A stretch of DNA of 10,515 nt from Methanoregulaceae archaeon (GTDB lineage: Archaea; Halobacteriota; Methanomicrobia; Methanomicrobiales; Methanospirillaceae). This document shows, piece after piece, positions 1 through 6,824 of the stretch. The DNA lies in NCBI GenBank assembly GCA_028679405.1, contig JAJRBP010000182.1, positions 1 through 10,515 of the forward strand, written 5' to 3'. How positions within the stretch are numbered: the stretch's first letter is position 1; each line of letters opens with the position of its first letter. Under the pieces are notes generated by a model. It saw nothing but the letters and a program-made list of their open reading frames with translations. It made no database searches and had not been told where the DNA came from. The position numbers and the translations under genes were made by a program.

Positions 1-153
1 GATGTAGTTCACTCCATGATCGATCGCGTACCTGATCATGCCGGTCGCTTCCGGCTCGTCAATATTCCCATCCCCTGTTACGGGAAGGCGCATACATCCG
101 AACCCGAGGACAGAGAGATCGAGATTCACTTTCGGCATTCTCCGGTAAAACAT
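1..153 (-). CDS. Aldo/keto reductase, N-terminal fragment (runs off left edge)
   Basis: This is the first 51 codons of a leftward gene cut by the window edge. The peptide begins [20 protein letters not shown] and continues with MRLPV, then an [16 protein letters not shown] segment. That matches the N-terminus of the aldo/keto reductase family common in methanogens: the (L)GFGCMRLP strand of the TIM barrel, then the first helix leading to the 'GVNYIDTA' motif, whose catalytic Asp would lie just outside the window. Family members are NAD(P)H-dependent oxidoreductases, many with a C-terminal ferredoxin-like Fe-S domain; whether this one has it cannot be seen. The ATG at 153 is chosen because a GGTGA ribosome binding site lies 7 bases upstream and homologous proteins usually start ML/FYR. 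A weak TATA-like GATAAAG (minus strand, about 211-220) may serve it. The substrate is unknown. Confidence 0.85.
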   Translation of the reverse strand, partial: MFYRRMPKVNLDLSVLGFGCMRLPVTGDGNIDEPEATGMIRYAIDHGVNYI

Positions 154-313
154 ACCACGTTCACCTTCCTGATCCATCCTTTCTTTCCCTGGATTGTATG
201 AACCTTTGCCACTTTATCTCAATTCGGTCTCTGCCGGAGGTTGTCTGCCATCCAGCCTGCGGAGGTAAAGGCGGAAAAAAGATTCATCCCGACAAAAAGC
301 TAACGGTTCTGCG

Positions 314-1483
314 ATGTACGATATCGACCGGCTCCGTGATCAGTTCCCCATACTCCGGAAGTGTATTTACCTTGACAGTGCTTCCACGAGCCAGACCCCG
401 ATCTGCTCGGTGGAAGCCATGTGCGAGTATTTTTACGAGTACGCGGCTAATCACGGGAGGGGTGCCCACCACCTCGCAAGGAAGACCACAGAAAAATACG
501 AGGAGACCAGGGAGATCCTGGCATCGTTCTTAAAGGTCCCCGCGGGACACCTGATCTTTACGAAAAATACCACCGAAGCCGTGAACCTGGTTGCAAACGG
601 TATCAGGTGGAAAAAAGGCGACGAGGTGATCACGACCTTTCTCGAGCACCATGCCAACCTGCTCCCCTGGATGATGCTCCGGGAACAGGGCGTCAGGGTG
701 AAGATCGTCCCTCACGAGAACGGATACATACGACCTGAAAATATTCAGAACGAGATTACTAAAAAAACCCGGCTGGTAGCCGTGACGCACATGCCGAACA
801 TTCTCGGGACCGTCCAGCCGGTCGAAGAGATTGGCCGGATTTCGAGGGACGCCGGTGTTCCGGTTATTGTAGACGGTGCACAGTCTGTCGGACATTTCCC
901 GGTCGACGTGAAGAATATCGATTACCTTGCGATCCCCGGGCATAAGGGGCTCCTCGGTCCCCAGGGGACCGGGGCTCTCTATGCAAAGGACCCGGATTCG
1001 TTGAAATGTTCGATATACGGCGGGGGGATGGTGGTTCACGTGTCCCACGAGGAGGTCGAGTTGCTTCCGCCGCCTGCACGTTTCGAACCCGGGACCCCTA
1101 ACATTCCAGGGGTAATCGGGCTCGGTCCGGCAATCCGTCTTGTAAAGAATCTCGGAGTCAGAAACATCCACGCGTACGAGAAGAGGTTGGGGCACCGGAT
1201 GTACCGGGGACTCTCCTCCATCGGGGGAGTCGAAGTATACAGCCCGCCAGGTACAGGGGTCGTCTCCTTCAATGCGGAGGGGCGGACTCCGAACGAATTC
1301 GCCCGTGAACTGGACGAGTATAAAAAAATCTGTGTCAGGAGCGGGATGCACTGCGCAGAACCGCTGGCAAGCTCCTATCACTGCCAGGGAACGGTCAGGG
1401 CTTCTGTCGGATGCTATTCGACCACGGACGAAATTGACAGCCTGGTCGGAGCTGTCCGGCATCTTTCCGGACATGACCGGTGA
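314..1483 (+). CDS. Cysteine desulfurase / selenocysteine lyase-type class V aminotransferase
   Basis: A 389-residue PLP enzyme of the class V aminotransferase fold, close to the usual length (about 380-410). It is expected to strip sulfur from L-cysteine (or selenium from selenocysteine), leaving alanine and an enzyme persulfide for Fe-S cluster or thio-cofactor synthesis. Visible motifs in order: YLDSAST near residue 19; LEHHANLLPW at 110-119 with the cofactor-stacking His; THMPNILGT at 158-166; VDGAQSVGH at 186-194 with the PLP-binding Asp187; the Schiff-base Lys211 in PGHKGLLGPQGTG; and the persulfide-forming Cys347 in RSGMHCAEPL, followed by the conserved Arg in GTVRAS. The PGHKG(L)xGPQGTG form is closer to the EF2568-like (TIGR01977-type) branch than to classic SufS (GHKLYGP), from memory. 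The ATG start fits the homologous N-terminus, but no strong ribosome binding site precedes it. It is divergent from the aldo/keto reductase, with no suf scaffold gene beside it. Substrate choice is uncertain. Confidence 0.9.
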   Translation: MYDIDRLRDQFPILRKCIYLDSASTSQTPICSVEAMCEYFYEYAANHGRGAHHLARKTTEKYEETREILASFLKVPAGHLIFTKNTTEAVNLVANGIRWKKGDEVITTFLEHHANLLPWMMLREQGVRVKIVPHENGYIRPENIQNEITKKTRLVAVTHMPNILGTVQPVEEIGRISRDAGVPVIVDGAQSVGHFPVDVKNIDYLAIPGHKGLLGPQGTGALYAKDPDSLKCSIYGGGMVVHVSHEEVELLPPPARFEPGTPNIPGVIGLGPAIRLVKNLGVRNIHAYEKRLGHRMYRGLSSIGGVEVYSPPGTGVVSFNAEGRTPNEFARELDEYKKICVRSGMHCAEPLASSYHCQGTVRASVGCYSTTDEIDSLVGAVRHLSGHDR

Positions 1484-1540
1484 AATGACGCCCGGGTTCC
1501 CGGACGGGACCTCTCCGGACACGACCGGTGAAATGTCGCC
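1463..1540. repeat. Imperfect 30-bp direct repeat at 48-bp spacing at the end of the desulfurase gene
   Basis: Two copies, 1463-1492 and 1511-1540, share 27 of 30 bases around a core TGAAATG preceded by GACCGG. The first copy spans the desulfurase stop codon; the second lies in the gap that follows. The period of 48 bp is a multiple of three. The surrounding gap 1484-1739 (256 bases) also has a 6-bp inverted repeat GGATAC/GTATCC (1601-1606 and 1621-1626) and a CCGGAA/TTCCGG pair (1608-1613, 1634-1639). I see no gene in the gap that I can support. The pair could be a local duplication remnant or a regulatory or terminator element. Confidence 0.55.
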
Positions 1541-1739
1541 CTCGATCCTGCGGCCGGAAGATGCGAAGGGGCTGGGCCTGATGCTGACTTTTCCCGGTCC
1601 GGATACCCCGGAAGGAGAACGTATCCCCGCTTGTTCCGGAAAGGGATCCCGCAATTCTCTCAAGTCCTGTTTCTTCGTAGAATGCGCCTCCGCTTTCCGG
1701 TCGGTATGTTTGATAAATGTCGTCGGAAGAGGTCAGTAG

Positions 1740-4130
1740 ATGGATATCAGGTGTGAACGCGACGGCGGGGTCGTGACGTGCATCCTGGCAGGACGGCTCG
1801 ATACTGCCGGGGCGGCGGACCTCTCGGACAGGCTGACCGGACAACTGGAGGAGGGGGACAGGGCGATCCTGTTCGATATGAGCGGGGTATCGTACCTCAG
1901 CAGCGGCGGTATACGCGTCCTGTCGGCGCACGACCGGGCGATGAGGCGTAAGGGCGGGTGCATCTGCCTCTGTTCGGTCCAGCCTTATGTCACGAGGGTA
2001 CTCGGGATCGCCGGGTTCGATCGCGTCTTCCCCCTCGCCGCCACGAGAGAGGAAGGATACGGTCTTTGCAGGTCGGCAGTACCGTCGCAAAGGGTTGTAC
2101 CCGGTTCAACCACGTTCGATTCGCTTTTTACGGTTGTTCCATATTCATCCGACAAGGCAGTCCTCATGGTCTCCGGGTCTTTTCCGGGTGCGACCGGACC
2201 CCGTCCGGGGCCGGACGACCTTCACCTACGGATGTTCAGGCAAGAGGAGTATTCGGCGGGGATCGGTGCGCTCGGAACGTCCCCCGGAGAAGGACTCTCC
2301 GGACTCGGCGAACTCGTCACGCTCGGGGGAGGGATATTCATGCGCCCTGCTGCGGAGGCCGGCGCCCCCGACTTCCTCCTTCCACGGGATGGGGCGGGGG
2401 ATATCACCCTTTTTTCAGCCTTCTCGATCGCGCTCTCCGATCCGTTCCATGGGATCATCACGTCAACGCGGCCGGTGGCAGGAGATATCCGGGTGAGCGA
2501 CTTTTTCAGGGGACTCTTTTTCCGGGACAGAGCAAGAGGGATCGACCCTGGTTTCTATTGTGCTCTTATCCTTGGAGAGATCAATTCCCTGTCTGCGTCC
2601 CGCCTGGCAGCAGGGAAAGGTCCTGGTCCGGAGGAGGAGTGGACGGGTGTCCGGTACGAGCAGGCGGATGAACCGGACCTGTGGAAAGGAAAGAGCCTGT
2701 TAGCCTTCGGGATTTGTGCGGAAGGGACGCATGAGGCCCCCGGCTCTGACCGTGGGTTATTCGGGGAGGCTTTTTCTCATGAGAAACAGGACGGGGAAAG
2801 ACCCGGACTCCTGATGTATCTTCACGGACTGGTCTTTTCTGGAAAACTCCCCGTTGTCGGCGAGGATATTGCCGGCACAATCAAAAATATTGTGGCGGAG
2901 GAGACCTGTCTCGATATCGTGCGCATCGATCCGTCGACAAGCATCTCGAATGTAACTGCGGGAATCTGGCGGATCTCCGGGATAATAAATACCAGTGCGC
3001 TCCAGGTCCGGATCCTGGGCCCCTCCCCCGGCTGGGATGAGACCTACGAGCGGATCGCAAGGCGACTGAATCCGGGGTGCAGGGATCTCGAACTGGTCCC
3101 CCTCACCGGTGGATTCTCCGGGACGCTCGTCTTCCGTGTCAATGCGTGGGACCGCCGGGGACGCAGGATGATGCCGCTCGTGATGAAACTCGGTCCCTGG
3201 CCTGTTATCCAGGCCGAGATACGCGGGTATGAAGACCACGTCAGACGATATATCCAGAACAACGCGACCCAGATAATCCAACAGGAGAAGGCCGGTGAGT
3301 ACGGCGGGATCCTCTATAACTTCGTCGGGATCAGGGGGGCGGAGAGCAGGATCCAGTCACTCGAGGACTATTACAAGGCGAACACGGCAGACGACGTTCT
3401 TTCCGTCCTGGACTCTCTTTTCCGTGTCGTGCTGAGAGGCTGGTACGGCCAGCCGAGAATGAAGGAGATACCTCTTTACAGGGAATACAACTCGTTTTTT
3501 GGTTATGAGCTGATCAGGGAATATGCCCGGGCCAGGTTTGCTGCAACTCCGGATATGGAGACGATCGAGCTGCCCTTCGGGATCGGACGATCGGCAAACC
3601 CGATCTGGTTCGTGGAATCTGTCTTTCCGAAGAGGTTCGACCGGCTTTCGATGGTATACGAGGCATCGGTGCACGGGGACCTGAACATGAGGAACGTCCT
3701 CATGGACGAGGACCGGAACCTCTGGCTCATCGACTTCTCGGAGACCCGTTCGTCCCATATCCTTCGGGACATCGCCAAGCTCGAGGTCGTTCTCAAGGGT
3801 GAGAGAGTAAGCCCGCACTCCCGTGACGAACTCCGCGATCTCGTGTTGGCGGACCTCCGGTTCCTGTCCGTAAAGAACCTCTCCGAAATTCCCGGACTGC
3901 CCGGAGGGGACTCCACCCCGGCTCTCGAGAAAGCGTTCGTCTGCGTGCAGCGCCTCCGGAAGTATGCAGATCTTGTAACCCTGCTTGACGATGATTTCAC
4001 CCAGTACCTCCTCGCCCTGTTCCCCTGCACCCTCAGTATGCTCGCATACGTATCCTCAAGCGAACTGGAGAAAGAGTATGCCTGGATTGCCTCTTCGATC
4101 ATCTGCGAACGTCTCCTGAACCAGGTTTAG
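1740..4130 (+). CDS. STAS domain - unknown middle region - aminoglycoside-phosphotransferase-like kinase fusion
   Basis: A 796-residue protein with no evident signal peptide or membrane helix, so probably cytoplasmic. Residues 1-110 form a STAS domain of the anti-sigma-factor-antagonist type, with the phospho-acceptor loop YLSSGGIRVL (Ser54/Ser55). Residues about 115-415 match nothing I recognise; they contain LILGEINSLSASRL (277-289) and SISNVTAGIWRISG (401-414). Residues about 430-796 form a protein-kinase-like/APH-type phosphotransferase: glycine loop LTGGFSG (455-461), VMKLG with the likely ATP-contacting Lys483, HGDLNMRNVL (645-654) with catalytic Asp647 and Asn652, and LIDFSETR with metal-binding Asp665. 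The kinase half may correspond to the 'ternary complex associated domain 9' type kinases of signalling/conflict systems; this is a recollection to be checked. The start has GAGGT about 7 bases upstream and is fixed by an in-frame TAG immediately before the ATG. A plausible role is a phospho-switch in which the kinase acts on the STAS serine or on a partner, but the substrate is unknown. Confidence 0.85.
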   Translation: MDIRCERDGGVVTCILAGRLDTAGAADLSDRLTGQLEEGDRAILFDMSGVSYLSSGGIRVLSAHDRAMRRKGGCICLCSVQPYVTRVLGIAGFDRVFPLAATREEGYGLCRSAVPSQRVVPGSTTFDSLFTVVPYSSDKAVLMVSGSFPGATGPRPGPDDLHLRMFRQEEYSAGIGALGTSPGEGLSGLGELVTLGGGIFMRPAAEAGAPDFLLPRDGAGDITLFSAFSIALSDPFHGIITSTRPVAGDIRVSDFFRGLFFRDRARGIDPGFYCALILGEINSLSASRLAAGKGPGPEEEWTGVRYEQADEPDLWKGKSLLAFGICAEGTHEAPGSDRGLFGEAFSHEKQDGERPGLLMYLHGLVFSGKLPVVGEDIAGTIKNIVAEETCLDIVRIDPSTSISNVTAGIWRISGIINTSALQVRILGPSPGWDETYERIARRLNPGCRDLELVPLTGGFSGTLVFRVNAWDRRGRRMMPLVMKLGPWPVIQAEIRGYEDHVRRYIQNNATQIIQQEKAGEYGGILYNFVGIRGAESRIQSLEDYYKANTADDVLSVLDSLFRVVLRGWYGQPRMKEIPLYREYNSFFGYELIREYARARFAATPDMETIELPFGIGRSANPIWFVESVFPKRFDRLSMVYEASVHGDLNMRNVLMDEDRNLWLIDFSETRSSHILRDIAKLEVVLKGERVSPHSRDELRDLVLADLRFLSVKNLSEIPGLPGGDSTPALEKAFVCVQRLRKYADLVTLLDDDFTQYLLALFPCTLSMLAYVSSSELEKEYAWIASSIICERLLNQV

Positions 4131-4151
4131 GGATCCCTGCAGACTTTATGA

Positions 4152-4175
4152 GCCCGGGGGCGTCTCCTCCCGGGC
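4152..4175 (+). terminator. Strong hairpin after the STAS-kinase gene
   Basis: A 9-bp stem (GCCCGGGGG pairing with CTCCCGGGC, one G-T wobble) with a 6-base loop lies 21 bases after the stop codon of the STAS-kinase gene, in the convergent gap 4131-4292. It is followed only by a short AATTT rather than a long T tract, so termination activity is inferred. Its position between two convergent genes supports a transcription-end or RNA-stabilising role. The rest of the gap shows nothing else that I can support. Confidence 0.5.
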
Positions 4176-4292
4176 AATTTCCCACGAAATACCGTTCGGA
4201 ACAGGTCCTGGTCACAACCACACGCAGGTGTTTTCCGCCAGGTTCTTTTGCATTACGCATCCAGTTGAGAGAGCCTGAGATACCGGTCCCGG

Positions 4293-5159
4293 TCACACAT
4301 TCACGTTCAGGAACGTCCGGATGACGATGCCGATGACGAACGAGATGGCAGCGATGGCGAAGCTCACGAGGAGCATTCCCCGGAACCTCGGGAAGAAGCT
4401 GGTCCCCTGGGTCACCGAGGTGTAAAAGGTGAAACAGAGGATCACCAAGACGGCGTTGAAGAGCGTGACCGCGAGCGCGATCGAGAAGCTTCCGAGAAGG
4501 AGGAAGGGAAAGACCAGGAATGCAACGGTCACCACATACGCAATTCCGGTATATACCGCTCCTTTGAGGGGGTCCTTTCCCCTGGGATCCTCGCGGAGGG
4601 AGAGATATTCGGATGAAGCCATCGAGAGCGATGCCGCGATTCCTGTCACGAGCCCGGCGAGGGCGATCACGCGGGTGTTCTGGAGCGCAAAAGTGAGACC
4701 TGCAAGCATGCCTATCATCTCGACGAGGGCGTCGTTCAGGCCGAGGACAACGGAACTCATGTACCGGAGACGTTCCTCATCGATCATCCCGATCAGATCC
4801 TGTTCGTGTCTCTCCTCATCGCCGATTATCCCTGATATCCCTGGGATCGAGTCCGCGAGAGCGAGGTAATGGTTACGCCCGGCCTCGCGCCCTTCCATCA
4901 GTTTCAGCATGAAGGTCAGGCCAAGGACCCGGGCCCCGAGTGTATACAACCGGACCTTGAGCAGATCAGGACGGGCATCCTTTCCGGTATGGCGCTTCAG
5001 GATCTCGTAATGATGGAGCTCGTCGGATGCGATCCTCGCGAGAATGTCCCGGTTGTTTTCGTTTCCGGAAATACCGGCAAGCTGTGAATAGATGTGATAC
5101 TCGGTTATCTCGGTTTTCTGAGCCGATAAAATTAAATTTTCAACCGGTGCGCCTGCCAT
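4293..5159 (-). CDS. Ferritin-like / VIT1-CCC1 fusion membrane transporter (MbfA-like iron or manganese exporter)
   Basis: A 288-residue two-domain membrane protein. Residues 1-130 form a rubrerythrin/ferritin-like helical bundle with diiron-type ligands: Glu17 and Glu20 in AQKTEITEY, Glu47 and His50 in DELHHYE, and Glu115/Glu116 with His118 in GDEERHEQD. Residues about 137-288 form a VIT1/CCC1 transporter domain beginning LGLNDALVEMIGMLAG, with about five hydrophobic segments (roughly 140-160, 163-183, 203-222, 226-246, 260-282). The same architecture is known from bacterial MbfA, an iron exporter whose ferritin-like domain senses cytoplasmic iron; the archaeal role is inferred from that. 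The start at 5159 is chosen because the homologous N-terminus begins close to ENL..AQ; a longer frame from 5222 would overlap the preceding gene. The ATG is 28 bases after the stop of the KaiC-like gene, with GGAGGT right after that stop (rather far away) and a weaker AGGG close by, suggesting co-transcription with the KaiC pair. Confidence 0.85.
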   Translation of the reverse strand: MAGAPVENLILSAQKTEITEYHIYSQLAGISGNENNRDILARIASDELHHYEILKRHTGKDARPDLLKVRLYTLGARVLGLTFMLKLMEGREAGRNHYLALADSIPGISGIIGDEERHEQDLIGMIDEERLRYMSSVVLGLNDALVEMIGMLAGLTFALQNTRVIALAGLVTGIAASLSMASSEYLSLREDPRGKDPLKGAVYTGIAYVVTVAFLVFPFLLLGSFSIALAVTLFNAVLVILCFTFYTSVTQGTSFFPRFRGMLLVSFAIAAISFVIGIVIRTFLNVNV

Positions 5160-5187
5160 GGTATCCCTGAAATTGATCCTGACCTCC

Positions 5188-5841
5188 TCAGAACACAGTC
5201 GCATCCGTATGCACGAGCACACGGTCCTTCTGGATCTCGTATGGCTTTATCTCGCGCGAGTGCGCGGAACGACGCATTTTTACGACCTCGAGAGTGAGAT
5301 ACACATCGTTCCGGTCTTCCCTCCGATCGTACCTGAGAAGGATCACGGTATCGGCCAGGTATTCGATCAGGTTGTGGCGGCTCGAGTATGGATCTGACTT
5401 ATCGGTCTCGCTCGTCATGATAATGGTGCATTCCTGGTCCCTCATGTCCTCGACGAACCGGAGCATCTCCCGCCTCCGCACCGCGTCCGTATCGAACAGG
5501 TCCTCGAAGAGCGATATGGGGTCGATCACCACCCTTCTCGCACCCACCTGCCTGATAAGAGCCGGGAGCTCGTTCCTGATGCTGTTGATCGCAAGGCTGA
5601 AATCGGAAGGGTCGAGTCTGACCACTATCAGGGACTTTCCCTTGTACGGCGTGATGTCCCATCCTTTCTCCTCCATGTAGGTATAAATCCGGTCCTCCCG
5701 CTCCTCGAGGCTGATATAGATAACCTTTTCACCGATAAGCAGGCCTTCCCAGATGAACTGGAGGCCGAATGTGGTCTTTCCCGTCCCGTATGTCCCCACG
5801 ATCGCGTTGATACTGCCAGGGATAAGCCCGCCGCCCATCAT
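5188..5841 (-). CDS. KaiC/RAD55-like RecA-fold ATPase with an unclear start codon
   Basis: From the first ATG this is 217 residues of a single-domain KaiC-family ATPase. Motifs: Walker A GTYGTGKTT (16-24); the KaiC-type catalytic glutamates in ISLEERED (Glu46/Glu47); Walker B VVIDPISLF with Asp107; and a KaiC-type tail VVKMRRSAHSREIKPYEI (186-203). It is therefore expected to bind and hydrolyse ATP, probably as a hexamer. The frame continues upstream for 14 more codons (to 5883) encoding VTGRIPIGISGLDQ, the conserved first strand of KaiC domains, so the real protein is very likely about 231 residues. That extension contains no ATG, GTG or TTG and begins directly after the in-frame TAA of the preceding gene. 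The best ribosome binding site (GGTGAT, plus-strand 5888-5893) points at GTT at 5883, not at the ATG at 5841. It is distinct from canonical FlaH, as I recall that family, because the catalytic glutamates are kept. The partner or target is unknown. Confidence 0.85.
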   Translation of the reverse strand: MMGGGLIPGSINAIVGTYGTGKTTFGLQFIWEGLLIGEKVIYISLEEREDRIYTYMEEKGWDITPYKGKSLIVVRLDPSDFSLAINSIRNELPALIRQVGARRVVIDPISLFEDLFDTDAVRRREMLRFVEDMRDQECTIIMTSETDKSDPYSSRHNLIEYLADTVILLRYDRREDRNDVYLTLEVVKMRRSAHSREIKPYEIQKDRVLVHTDATVF

Positions 5842-5883
5842 CTGGTCGAGACCAGAAATCCCGATCGGGATGCGTCCGGTAAC

Positions 5884-6705
5884 TTAAATCACCACCCTGA
5901 TATTGCTGACCTCGAAACCGCCCCCGGCGGTGATGCGAACCGCAAATTTTACGAGGTCATTCTCCTCGAGGTGCGGCATCAGGCCCCTGAACTTCTCGAA
6001 ATACATGACCCGCTGGCGCCTCATCCCGGTCGTCTCCTCCCACCGGAACAGGATGACGGCATCGGCGGTGTCGGCAATCTCAAGCTCGCGTTGCGGATCG
6101 AGAATCCCCCGCGTCAGGAGGAGATACACGGTCGAATCCCGGTCCTTGGTCACCCTCTGGAGTCCGCGGAGGAATGCAGTCAGTTCATTCCAGCGGGGAG
6201 TCGCGGCATAGTGTACTCCGATCTCGGTGAGCGAATCCAGTACGAAAAGGACATTCCTTCCCCCCTTTTCGAGCTGAGCCGTGAGTTCTCCAAGCACGCT
6301 CCCTGTTTCCCTGTGCCGCTGGAGGCGATCGACCAGGTTCTCCTGCGAGTACCACCGCACGGGCACGATGCTCGAGTCAAAATACTGTTCTGAAAGGTCG
6401 ATGAACTGGATCTGCCCAAGTCCCCTGGCCAGGTCAGGATGAAACGAGAGGGTAATCTCCTGCAGGATATCGTCTTTTTTCTTGGTGAATGTCACGTACC
6501 TTATCCCTGAGGGAAGGACCTCCCCGGGCCCGGCCTTCCTGTCGGGAGATGAGATGCTGAGGACTGAACTGTGCACAAACTCCCTGTTTCCTGCCCCGAT
6601 GTCCGCGAGAAGAAGGACGACCGATCCCTGGGGAATCCCTCCCTCAAGGACAGGGTCGAGGGACGAGAGACCTGTCGGCATCATCAGCGGTTTTTGGGCA
6701 GCCAT
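5884..6705 (-). CDS. RAD55/KaiC-like protein with degenerate nucleotide site (probable inactive ATPase)
   Basis: A 273-residue RecA-fold protein recognisable from its N-terminus (TGLSSLDPVLEGGIPQGSVV, 11-30), the KaiC 'GLxxLDxxLGGGxPxGS' pattern, and from a Walker B strand NVLFVLDSLTEI with Asp157. The phosphate-binding loop reads ADIGAGNREF (34-43), so the invariant GK(S/T) is lost. The position of the catalytic glutamates is occupied by FTKKKDD (73-79). ATP hydrolysis is therefore unlikely; a structural or nucleotide-sensing role beside the intact paralogue is the simplest inference. The ATG at 6705 has an AGGA about 8 bases upstream. It is first in the leftward operon; its TAA is followed without any gap, and in the same frame, by the next KaiC domain. 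An insertion at about 50-70 and one near 110-130 make it longer than a minimal KaiC domain. Exact function unknown. Confidence 0.85.
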   Translation of the reverse strand: MAAQKPLMMPTGLSSLDPVLEGGIPQGSVVLLLADIGAGNREFVHSSVLSISSPDRKAGPGEVLPSGIRYVTFTKKKDDILQEITLSFHPDLARGLGQIQFIDLSEQYFDSSIVPVRWYSQENLVDRLQRHRETGSVLGELTAQLEKGGRNVLFVLDSLTEIGVHYAATPRWNELTAFLRGLQRVTKDRDSTVYLLLTRGILDPQRELEIADTADAVILFRWEETTGMRRQRVMYFEKFRGLMPHLEENDLVKFAVRITAGGGFEVSNIRVVI

Positions 6706-6796
6706 TATCGGTCCTGTTCGCCTGCCTTCCGGATGTTAGTCCCGGCACGGTGACATTCCGGGCGTTTTTCCCCGCCGGACAGACGAAAAACGATCT

Positions 6797-6810
6797 ATCT
6801 ATTTATAGAT
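6797..6810 (-). promoter_or_regulatory. TATA-like box / inverted repeat for the leftward KaiC operon
   Basis: ATCTAT-TT-ATAGAT is a perfect 6-bp inverted repeat with a 2-base centre in an AT-rich patch of otherwise GC-rich DNA. Read on the minus strand it contains TATAAATA, an archaeal TATA-box match. A start of transcription about 25 bases downstream would give a leader of about 70 bases before the ATG at 6705. The symmetry means it could also direct rightward transcription, or serve as an operator. Confidence 0.45.
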
Positions 6811-6824
6811 TCCCTTCTTTAAGG

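Noticed and set aside
198..533. 111-codon frame between the aldo/keto reductase and the desulfurase
   Set aside because: Runs out of frame into the desulfurase, with low-complexity shadow composition and no family motif.
530..1663. 377-codon open frame antisense to the cysteine desulfurase
   Set aside because: It lies fully across a gene with clear catalytic motifs, is rich in Arg/Pro/Ser as expected of a GC-rich shadow frame, and shows no family motif.
1272..1739. 155-codon frame overlapping the desulfurase end and filling the gap before the STAS-kinase gene, same frame as that gene with TAG between
   Set aside because: TAG readthrough (pyrrolysine) was considered, but the peptide has no recognisable domain, its composition is shadow-like, and the STAS domain starts correctly at the ATG with a ribosome binding site.
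5160..5222. Longer start for the ferritin-VIT protein
   Set aside because: The extra 21 residues (CSCIRMRLCSEEV...) overlap the end of the KaiC-like gene and do not resemble the family N-terminus.
5188..5841. Naming the intact KaiC-like ATPase as FlaH/ArlH
   Set aside because: It keeps KaiC-type catalytic glutamates and a KMRxxxHSREIxPYEI tail typical of KaiC/RAD55 proteins and is divergent from flaIJ instead of preceding it.
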